Part shown: positions 11,801 to 21,361 of the stretch, in pieces
How positions within the stretch are numbered: the first letter of the stretch is position 1
How the letters are laid out: the number at the start of each line of letters is the position of its first letter
Assembly (NCBI GenBank): GCA_002118135.1
Contig: BDIU01000447.1
Coordinates: 1 to 56,240, forward strand
From: Trebouxia sp. TZW2008
Lineage: Eukaryota; Chlorophyta; Trebouxiophyceae; Trebouxiales; Trebouxiaceae
Length of the DNA stretch: 56,240 nt
Direction: 5' to 3'
Made by a program: the position numbers and the translations under genes
The notes under the pieces: generated by a model
Database searches by the model: none
Seen by the model: only the letters and a program-made list of their open reading frames with translations
What the model was told of the DNA's origin: nothing

Positions 11801-14800
11801 CAGTCATGAGCGTGCCGCACCTGATTCCTGAAGCTCTTGCTGCAAAGATTTGTTGACACCTAGACAACAAAATACTTGCTGCAAGAAACGTCAATACCTA
11901 CAAAACCAGCAAGAATATGCGCATAAGGTCATGCAATGCTGATCTTGCAGTTCCCCTAGCTTGGGTGCAGAACAGAGTCAAAGGCACTTTGACAGTACAG
12001 CAGAACTTTGTTTGTTTGGTGCGCAAGCTCAGTATTGGCTGATGCTGACAGCAGGATGCAGGCTCAGTGCACTGAAATAGCACCATCAGCATGGCTGTAT
12101 ACCTGTGAAATCAATTAATCAATGGCTGTATGCCTGTCTTTCTGCGGGAAGCATGATACACCTGAGTCTTTCAGGGCTGCAAATTAAAGCTTGCATTGTC
12201 GACATGACAAGAAGGATTTTGTCATATTTCAAGACAAGTGCTAGGTGGCTGTGTGGTTCTGGGGCCTTAGGCGATGAAAGGCACTTAGTGTTTGAATGTG
12301 GAGCATTGGCTGGGGTGCGGGCCAAGTACCCTGGTTTGTTTGAGGGCTGCGGTTATCACATGTGCGCTTTTTTGAGCAACATGATCATTTGGGGGTGTTT
12401 CGCTATGTCATAGACTGCCTGAATGTCATGGACAAATAGTCATTGCCACAGTGTGGCACATGTGATCAGCCTTGTTGGCTGGCTAAAGCGTGTAAAATCA
12501 CTCTGTCTCTCTCTCTCTCTACGGGCATGCGGCGCACGTCACAACATCCTGCCAGCGACAACCTGAACGATGCAACCTTGCGTGACAACTCAGCAAGGCA
12601 AGCTGAAATTCTCATCAAATGGCTCTGCGCCTGACAGAACACCACAAGGTGTCTAGGAATCTGACCATGCTCATCATCCTGCTTGCTGGCGCTAGAGATC
12701 TGACCTGCTTGCTGGTGCTAGAGATCTGACAGTCAGTACAGTAATCTTTCTATGACGACTGAGGAAGTCACTAAGGAAGTCATCCTTGTGGCACATTGTC
12801 CTGAATGAGGGATACAATGAAAACGCAGTGATTGGTGTTGTCCTTACATGAGGAATGTTAGTCGACTATGATTGTCAGGGAAAGTTACTGTAGTTATGTT
12901 TGCAGGACAGCATTTAATGCGTGATCTCAGACAAATTTGCTTTTCAGTGCTACAGGATGGAGAACTCAATTATGGAAACTACCTGCAGGCCGCACTTCCA
13001 AGGCGATCTGGCTGCTTGTCAAGTGACTGCTTGAGAAGCTCAGCATTGGCGTTGTGCTTGCAGGACATGGATCTAAGGCTGTCTGAGAACATGACCAGCA
13101 TGCATTTGAACATGTTTCCCTGCAGAGATTGCTTCCCTGTGCAACAAAGCTGATACCTTATCCATGCTTGCTGACTGCAGGAGATCAATCCAAGGCGAAC
13201 TGACTGCTTTAGAAATGACTGCTCAGCAACTACAGCTGCAGAATATCACACAAGCCGCTTAGACAGCACTAGCAGCACAACAAGCTTTGGCAAGTTGTTC
13301 ACCAATTTTGACAGCTCAGCATGTGTGACGGCAGGAAATGGACACAAGGCACTCTGACAACATGACCAGCATGAATTTGAACATGTACCCCAGCACAGAG
13401 GGGCATGCGTTCCCTGAGGGGGCGCAGCGCATCTGGTCACATACAGACTATGAAGCCCTCACCCTCCTGTTCCAGCAACCAGGTAAAGTTTACCTTCCAC
13501 TAGTTTTTCACTGTACTTTCCCACTCACGACCTTCACATGTACTTCTGTTATGCTATGTCATGCAAAGCATGATTCATGTGGTGCATTGACTATGAAGCC
13601 CTCACCCTCCTCTTCCAGCAGCCAGGTACCTTGGGCTTTATGGAGTGATCACTTCAATTTGTTGTACATGACTTTGCTTTATTCCACTTTGGCTTTTTGT
13701 TTTCACTTTACTGCATTAGACCACGGCGTTCAGATGAACATCCAATATACCGACTCAGTTGTCTCTTGCTCTCATACCAGTTATGAAGCTCTCACCCTCC
13801 TCTTCCAACAGCCAGGTACCTTCTACTTCACTTTGATTTCATTCACTGCACTTTTTTTAACTTTACTTTCTGTTGCTTGACAGCGTGAGTTTGTGGCTTT
13901 TGCATGGGCTTTGATTATACCTGACTGATTGTCTCTTGCTCTGACTCTGACGACCATGTCCTGACCCTCCTCTTCCAACAGCCAGGTAGCCTTTCCTGAC
14001 TTACGACTCCAACACGTGCTTCAGGCATGCCAATTGTGGTGGTCTTCTTCTTGACATTGGACACTGATGCAAACCCAGCTCCTATAGTTCTCCCCATGAA
14101 GCCCTGACCCTCCTGTTACAACAGCCAGATTCCCTGTGTTTCACTTTGATTTCATTCTGCTGCACATGATTGCATTTCACTTCTGTTGCTGTTCTGGGTC
14201 ATGGCTTTCACATGGGCTTCAAGTATACCAAGTTGATTGCGTCTCGCTCTCACTCTAATGATAAAATCCTGACTTGTCTTCCAACAGCCAGGTACCCTTT
14301 ACCTGAGTTGCCTTCTCTGTACCTGTTGACTAACAACTCGGACGATGCAAAAACTGCAAAAGTTGAAGTCTGCTTTGTGTACTATAAGTGACTATGAGTG
14401 CCTCACCCTTCTATGGTCTGGTTGCCGTCCTTGATTGAGGAGCTAGGTAGATAAGACTGTCAGGTCAGCTGAGGCTTCGCACTCACTGCCAGTCAGACTG
14501 GCTTGGAGACTTGCCAATCGACAGGCGCAGGTGCAGCTGAGGCTTTGCACACACTGCCAGTCACACTGGCTTTGACCAAGGCATTGCAAGCACTGCTGGT
14601 CAGACTCTCAGGTGAGCTGGCGTTTTGCATGCGCTCCAGGTCAGACTGGATTAGAGATGTGTTCACGCCTTGCAAGAGGCAAGCAGCGAAGCAGCTGGGA
14701 CTTGACGGTCACTCAAGGCCAGACTGTTAATTTCAGGGCTGACAAGTAGTTGACGTTTTGCATGCACTGCAGATCAGACTGGCTTAGAAGTTTGCTCAGG

Positions 14801-17170
14801 GCTGACAACAGACAGGCAGAAAGCTCAGGAAGCACAGTGGAGATCTGTTTATGCAGCTGAGGCTTTGCATGCACTGCGGTTCACCTGAAGCTCTGCACAC
14901 ACTGCAGGTCAGACTGGCTTAAGAGGTGTGCTCTGGTTCGACAGTAGACGGGCAGAAAGCGCGTGGTGCGCAGTGGGTCTCTTTTGCCCCTGGTTCAGAC
15001 ATTGGGTACAGCTTGCAATAGTGAACTGACAGCGCCCTAAAGCCTACTCATCACATGTGTTTCCATGCACTGCAGGTCAGACTGGTCTAGAGGTGTGCTC
15101 AGGCTTGACAACAGACAGGCAGAAAGCGCAGGAGGCGCAGTGGGTGTCTTTTGACCCTGTTCCAGGCGCCATCACCATCAACATTGGAGACAGCCTGCAG
15201 TACTGGAGTGATGGGGCCTTGAAGTCTACTTATCACAGAGTGCGCTGTCCACTACCTGGGGAGTATGCGGTGAGCTGTTGCAGATTTGTTTGCCTATCAG
15301 TCCTTGTCTTGTTTAGCGCTGTTCTTCTGCTCACTGAACCCTCACTCAACCCTCACTGCTCAAATTCCTGCCTGTCATTTTGACTCCAACTTTTGCTCTC
15401 ACAAAATGTGACACTACCAGTAAGTGCGCTGTGCTCTGCGTGGAGAGCATACAGTAAGCAGCCCTGTCACTCATTCTCCATGCTGTTAGTCTTCTGCTCC
15501 TTCCTCCCTTCTTATTGACTGTTGTGATCGCTGATGCTTCTGATCATCCCATTGACAAGAAAGACACCCAGCAGTACTGGATGGCGCTCTCAAGTCATTT
15601 TACCACAGAGTGCACTGTCCACTACCTGGGGAGTATGCAGTGAGCATTTCTGATCCTTCTTTCTCTTGTCTTGTCTGTGAGCCTGAGTACCATAGTTGCA
15701 TGCTCTTCTGGGGACCACTTGCTGTACTGCAGTGATGGTGCCCTCGAGTCTACTTGCCACAGAGTGCACTATCCACAGCCTGGGGAGTATGGAGTGAGCA
15801 TTGCTTACTGCTTCTCATGTAGCGCAGTGATCACTGCATTGTGCTGCACATTTCAGGCAGCAAGCACATAGATCCCTGCAGCTGTTGACAAACTGCCATC
15901 AACGAAAGAAACTTGAGTTGGGCCATTGAGCTTGCAATCTGTCACAGCGCAAAGACCTTGCAGAAGCGTTTGCCAGCAACCCTCATTCTGCGCTTGTTCA
16001 TGAACGTTGAAGGCCCTCATACTGCTACCCACATGTGTCAAGGCGGGATGATTCAAGACACCCCTCGCGCTGCTACTCTGCAAGCAATTTGGGTGTAAAC
16101 AGATTGCAATTGTGTGCAGGGAGGCAGTTACAGCTTAGCCTACTTTGCAAACGGCAGAGCCAGCACTATTCTGCAAGGCCCCAAAGAAGAGGTATCCGCC
16201 TATCAAGTTTGAGCAGATTGTGGCTCAGAATCTCACAGAGTATGTGAAAGCTGATGGTCATGATGCAGGGTGACCGTTACAGCATAGCCTACTTTGCAAA
16301 TGGCAGAGCCAGCACTATCCTGCAAGGCCCAAAGAAGAGGTATCCGCCTATCAAGTTTGAGCAGATTGTGGCGCAGAAGAGCAAGTACCTGACTGAAGAC
16401 GAGATGACCAGTGATGAAAAGTATGTGGAGTGGCAGAAGAAGACTGCGTAAGCATTCCGTCTTGCACCACCATCAGCATGAGAAAAGCACAGAAAAGGTC
16501 TACTTGTGGATACCATTGCAGGGGCTTGTACAAGTGGAAGCAGCCCAAGATTGCTGCCTTTTTCATAGCAATCAGCAAAAAGTTGACCTATGGGCAGTCA
16601 GCTGAATGTAAAGCACTGCCATGATCACCACTATCACTGTCACCATCTTGATTTTGCATTTGCTGGACAAATTGCTTGCTGGGAAAGCAACAGCATGGAG
16701 CTGATCCACACAATAGCACAACAGCATTGACAGCCCCAATCAATGCCTACATGCTGCTCTGAAACAGCTCTGTTGCATGCCTGTTGGGGGTAATGGCAGC
16801 AGTCAAGCATACAAGACAACACATGTGTGCGCCGACAGCAGCACGTCAGTTGATTGCATGACTGAGCCACGACTTGCATGTGACCTGTGATGCACTTTCA
16901 ACATGGATTCAAGCTTCACATGACCGGCAATTGGACTGTTTGCAGCGGGTTTGACAGCTGTGTAGTGGTATGCAATGCAGCAACAACAGCATGTCTCACA
17001 TGCAATGATGTTAATCAAATACAGCATGATGTGTAATTTTGTGCAGAATGGGACCTGAGTTTGACCCAGTAGAGACAGCTGAGAATGGGGTGCAAGACGA
17101 GATGCCACAGTTGGTGCAACCTCACTCCACCAAAGAGAGCTTCTACAGCCGGCCTGTTGCGGCTGCATAA
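8867..17170 (+). CDS. 2-oxoglutarate/Fe(II)-dependent dioxygenase (isopenicillin N synthase-like)
   Basis: Nine exons: 8867-8976, 9084-9152, 9401-9483, about 10245-10367, 10734-10836, 13335-13482, 15076-15269, 16269-16447, 17047-17170. The DIOX_N part includes KTVGFFYVTGHGMP and MEEKPPMQKQ; then comes GLWPSEKQCPGF. The catalytic half carries HTDYEALTLLFQ (HxD iron ligands, exon 6), PGAITINIGDSLQYW, STYHRV (distal His, exon 7) and RYSIAYF (2-oxoglutarate-binding Arg-x-Ser, exon 8). All key residues are present, so an active oxygenase is likely; the substrate is unknown. The C-terminus ends SRPVAAA. The exon 3/exon 4 junction is unresolved: the obvious donor (9484) and acceptor (10240) do not share phase. 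Introns 5-8 hold the densest echo arrays in the window, and intron 5 also contains a LINE relic. Confidence 0.86.
10870..11335 (+). repeat. Degenerate tandem repeat in dioxygenase intron 5
   Basis: About four imperfect copies of a unit containing ATCAA, a TGGATTTT-like segment and a CTGTCTTAGCAACC / CTGTCTTGGCAACCC core (near 10930, 10993, 11170 and 11309). It has no clear exon content, unlike the junction echoes. Confidence 0.5.
12105..12440 (+). mobile_element. LINE (non-LTR retrotransposon) relic: zinc-binding tail of reverse transcriptase ORF
   Basis: The frame reads LCGSGALGDERHLVFEC followed by ALAGVRAKYPGLF, a hallmark of the zf-RVT segment at the C-terminus of plant and algal LINE reverse transcriptases. 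After one frameshift near 12355 the frame continues VRFFEQHDHLGVFRYVIDCL and NVMDK, then a stop at about 12439. Only the last roughly 100 codons are recognisable. It is a dead, 5'-truncated copy lying in intron 5 of the dioxygenase gene, in the same orientation as the host gene. Confidence 0.8.
13065..13131 (+). repeat. Upstream echo of dioxygenase exon 6
   Basis: After a TTGCAG acceptor the copy reads DMDLRLSENMTSMHLNMFP, parallel to EMDTRHSDNMTSMNLNMYP in the real exon at 13335. It ends where the copy runs into CTGCAG. Confidence 0.85.
13585..14430 (+). repeat. Array of downstream echoes of dioxygenase exon 6
   Basis: Five or six copies of the exon end (DYEALTLLFQQP plus donor) at about 13588, 13783, 13955, 14096 and 14262, with a very weak one near 14396. 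The first reads DYEALTLLFQQPG, the second SYEALTLLFQQPG, and the later ones decay. Spacing is about 135-195 bp. Early copies keep the CAGGTA donor context. Confidence 0.9.
14480..15000 (+). repeat. Array of upstream echoes of dioxygenase exon 7
   Basis: Copies of the acceptor and exon start (CTGCAGGTCAGACTGG and following) occur near 14495, 14555, 14625, 14765 and 14899. The last two extend through the ACAGACAGGCAGAAAGC segment. The intact exon follows at 15076. Confidence 0.85.
15555..15800 (+). repeat. Two downstream echoes of dioxygenase exon 7
   Basis: Copies ending at 15640 and 15794 repeat the exon end (a degraded SDGALKSTYHRV segment, then CCTGGGGAGTATG) and keep a GTGAGC donor. They lie 3' of the real exon, about 155 bp apart. 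Confidence 0.88.
16114..16245 (+). repeat. Upstream near-complete echo of dioxygenase exon 8
   Basis: Starts with GTGCAG and reads GGSYSLAYFANGRASTILQG, then a 1-base frame break. The intact exon, GDRYSIAYFANG, follows at 16269. The copy carries nearly the first two-thirds of the exon and looks recent. Confidence 0.88.
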
Positions 17171-18959
17171 GCCCAAACGCATTCTGAAGTCGCTTGGCTA
17201 ATCTTGCAGTTGGCCTGTTGCTGCTGCATAAGCTCCTCAAGCTTGGTCTATCCTAAAAGTCAACATAATGGTGGACGCTCTTTTGCAATTTTTGTCATTT
17301 CTGCAAGTGACGTGTTGCTGCTGCATAAGGCCTGCAAAGATGGTCTGTGTGCAAGGCATGCCGCCTGAGTGGCAATGGCTAACGTCTTCACACTCGACAC
17401 ATGATGTACACAACTCTTGTCAATGCTCTGTTACAGTCTGATCTGTCTGTTGGTTGATTGCTGCGATGAAGACTAATTTTTGGGAGGTGTCTGGACCTCT
17501 CTGTTTGTACCCATTTTGGAAGGCTTGTAAAGGTCTGGGGGTTGCAAACTGCTTGTGCTCAGGATTCTCTACAACAATACAACAAGGGCAAGACATTGTT
17601 TGTGATGACACCTCAAATAGTCTACAGCAAGTCAAGGGGCATCTCTGCAGCAACTCAGGATGATGTCAACTCAGGATCATACACGAGGTTCAAGAGCTTG
17701 TGTTGACCCTGAAGCTGCTTTCATGACCAGAGCTCAGAGTGTTTCGACAGTACAGTCATGTTTTGTGGCTTTTGCCACACAGCCATCCCTGCCTGTTTGT
17801 GACTTGGAGTGTGCTTCAACAACTGCTTATCTCCCAGATCCCATGCTGGCCTTCAGGTGGCATTACAGACTGTGCTGTCTGCTGTATTTTGCCATAAGTG
17901 CTGCTCTCAAAAACAATGCACTGTAACAATGTGAGCAGCTTTGCACACACTTCCACCTGAGGTGGCTGTGGCTTGCCACTGCATGGTCAATGCAGACAAC
18001 TGTTGCAGAGCTTAGCCATCAAGTAGCTCATACATTTTGTCAACTTTTGTCAACTGAGCAACTGTCACCTGCTACTATGTAATATATCAAGCCGTGGGCA
18101 TGTACATGTGAAACACGCATCCTGTCTACAGCTGTCAGTCTGCGACATCACATACTGATGCTCAGAGCTGGCAGCCTCAATAAGTCTCAACAGGCCTAGG
18201 CTGCATACATCAAGTGAAGCGTGGAACACGTCTTTGATCACAATCTTTCTGCCAGGTAATGTGTTTGAGCAAGTAGCATGTAAGTCCGCTGCTGCCAGAG
18301 CTTTCGAGCTGGCATCTCAAGTAATGCATACGAGGCCGTGCTGGGCATGCTTTGCCTCTAGTAATAAGATGTCACGAGACTTACCCAACACAAACCTCAG
18401 TGTCTTACTTCAACCCTCTGTCTCTTCACCTCGTTACACACTTATGTACAATGGCGCCTACGTGGTACAACCACAGGCTTTGAAGCAACTGCTCCCGCCA
18501 AAGGCAGGACACCTCAGCTTTCCACATGAACCACGTACTGACAGACATGCTAGTCAAAATTGCTGTTTCGATCGTTTGCGACATTAAATTTGCTGTATCC
18601 GCACACAGCTGCTACTTATCGTATCTAAAGTTTGCATCCATGTGCAGATTAGGCTGGATGATCCAGGTGGCAGTGACGGCCCTTCTAGCGTAAGAAAGGC
18701 GTAATAGCAGGTACAGAAGGCGTAACAGTGTCTGCAGGGCTGACCTGTGGCACTTGCTTCCTGCAGCTGCGTTACAACGACGTTCAAATAGGGTGAGGAA
18801 GTTGGTCGGTGTCACCTCGCTGCAACTTGGCAGCATGCGAATGGCGTCACGAAAGGCTAGCATGCGCCTTGTGGTAGCGTCGTGCCCGGGAGTGCATGCC
18901 GGAGGAATGACGCTGCCAAGCCGTACCACTCCAAGATATACTACAGTAGCTTGAGGGTG
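17171..18959. other. Intergenic region between dioxygenase and PPR genes
   Basis: Contains the two 3'-end echoes just after the dioxygenase stop and the 5' leader of the PPR gene. TGTAA poly(A)-type signals occur at about 17526 and 17923. A long minus-strand frame (18612-19340) runs antisense through the PPR start and is not supported as a gene. Confidence 0.4.
17205..17332 (+). repeat. Downstream echoes of the dioxygenase 3' end
   Basis: The terminal codons and stop of the gene (GGCCTGTTGCGGCTGCATAA, ending 17170) reappear as GGCCTGTTGCTGCTGCATAA ending near 17231, and as a weaker copy ending near 17328. Here the echo is of a gene end, not a splice site. Confidence 0.8.
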
Positions 18960-21294
18960 ATGTTGCTTATGGCGCACAGACCTCGGGATGAGGGGTCCAT
19001 ATACGATGCCTCGAACGCAGCCGGCTATTCGTCGGCCTTTAGCTATCCTCCACGACAATCTGCTGGCCAAAAGCGGCCTTGCGACATGGACTCGCTTAAG
19101 ATGGCTATTTCGCAAGCAGTCCCTGGCACAGGCCAAGTAAAGCGTGCGATCACAGATGCAACGTTTCAGCCCAGGGCGCCAGCTTTCACTAGCTTGATAC
19201 AGACTTGCGCGAAATTTCGGCAAGTGCAGAAGGCAATCGAGGTCTTCGACACCATGGCTAACAGCGAAGCTATTGACGTGAAGCCGAACACTGTGCACTA
19301 CAGGCAAGCTTATGGTCTCGTACTGTTGCATCGGTTCCACACTGCTGTCACGTCTAAACGAGCTTTACTGAGCCTCACCCAGCAAAGCGTGCTCAGACCT
19401 CGACTCTAAGCACATGCTGACCTGCAGTGCACTGATATCCGCTTGCGCAACGGCCGGTCAGTGGCAGGAAGCCCTGGAGGTGTTCGAAAACATGAAGCAG
19501 GCAGCCGTCAGCGACCCTGGATGCACGCCGAACACGATTACCTATTCGAGTCTTATCAGCGCCTGCGCAGCGGGAAGCAGGTTAGACAAAGCGCTTCAGG
19601 TCTACGATGAAATGCAAGAGGCAGGTTTGGAGCCAGATCACATCACATACAGCACACTGATCAGCGCCTACGAGAAAGCAGGCGAGGTTGCAGAAGCTCT
19701 GGCTCTTTTGGACAAGCTTCACGCAGCAGGTGGAGCAGCATCTGCAGAAACCTACACCAAAGTTATGCAGTACCTAGCGGGCAAGCAGCTTTGGAACAGA
19801 GCGCTGGAGGTCTTCCTGGAGTTGCAGACAGCAGGTATGTCCGCAACTGCAGGTGCAGTGTCTTTAGCACTTCAGACAATCACGCAAAGCTTGCTTCGCA
19901 TGATGCATGTTGCCTGGGCACAAATGCACATTCAGCATGCTTGCATATTGCATTCAAGATAATGGACATCAGCGCTGACTCAGGTCTCAATAGTGCTAGC
20001 GTCATGTTTGCAGCTGCCATGCGCAGCAGACCAATATTCTCAGATCTGATCACACAATAGCCACATGTAACAATGAGTAATGTTCAGAGTCAATAATAGT
20101 CATCTTCAGTGCATACAGAGAGTGGTGTCCAAAGCCCCTGTGTAGCGATGCATAGTTATATGCTGCTGCAGGTGTGGCCCTGTCACATATCATGTGAGTG
20201 ACCTGCCTGCCAACTGAACTTGCAAACCTCATAAGGTTGGCGCCTCTTCCACAGATGTGCAACAGCTTGATCACTTGTCTGCTGCAGGTGTTGCCCTGTT
20301 GCAGCCTCTTTGCTTGACGCTACTGTCAGTCTTTGAGGCTTGCAGTCAGTCTTGTCAGGCGCAAGGCGTTTTGACAGCTGTCAGTGACACTGTCACCTGG
20401 TCTTGAGGATCACAACAGCTTGTTGCCTTTCTCTCAGCAACATAGCTCGATCACTTGTATATGTGTTGCAGGTGTTGCGCTGTCACAGCCCTTGTGCTTG
20501 GCGCTGCTGTCAGTCTCCAAGGTCTGCAGTCAGTCTGGTCAGGCAGAAGACGTTTCAACAGCTGCCAGTTGGTCACCTGTTCTTGAGGATCACAAAAGCT
20601 CTTCTCAGATGCAACATAGCGCGATCACTTGTCTGCTGCAGGTGTCGCCCTGTGGCAGTCTCTGTGCTTGGCGCTGCTGTCAGTCTTTGAGGCTTGCGGT
20701 CAGCCTGGTCAGGCACAAGACATTGTGACAGCTGCCAATGATGCTGTCACCTGGTCTCAAGGATCACAAAAGCTTGTTGCTTTTTTCTTAGTTGCAACAT
20801 AGCTTGATCACTTGTATATATGTTGCAGGTGTCGCCCTGTCACAGCCCTTGTGCTTGGCGCTGCTGTCAGTCTTTTAGGCTTGTGATCAGTCTGGTCAGG
20901 CGCAGGATGTGTTGACAGCTGCCAGTGATGCAGCAATACCACTGACGCTTGATCACTTGTCTGCTGCAGGTGTTGCCCTGTCGCAGCCTTTGTGTTTGGC
21001 CCTGCTGTCAGTCTTTGAGGCCTGTGGTCAGTCTGGTCAGGCGCAGGATGTGCTGACAGCTGCCAGTGATGCAGCCATACCGCTGACAGTGGAGCTGTAC
21101 AACGCTGTGCTGCGGTGCTGCATACTGCAACAGCATGGTGAGCGGGCCATTGAAGTCTGGGAAGAAATGCAGGTATGTCATGTTACCTTCTCGCCCTAAC
21201 TGGGACAATGTTCATACATGCCTGAGTGCTGCGTACTCAAACAGCATGGTGAGCAAGCCATCAAAGTCTAGGAGGAGATGCAGGTCTCTGTCTT

Positions 21295-21361
<67 letters not shown>

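Noticed and set aside
13585..14430. Considered the repeated DYEALTLLFQQP blocks as a CRISPR-like or protein-coding tandem array
   Set aside because: They are degraded copies of one exon end with donor sites. Spacing and divergence are irregular, and no single frame spans them.
18612..19340. 242-codon minus-strand open frame
   Set aside because: It runs antisense through the first PPR exon and its leader, has no family resemblance, and the PPR reading on the other strand is clear.
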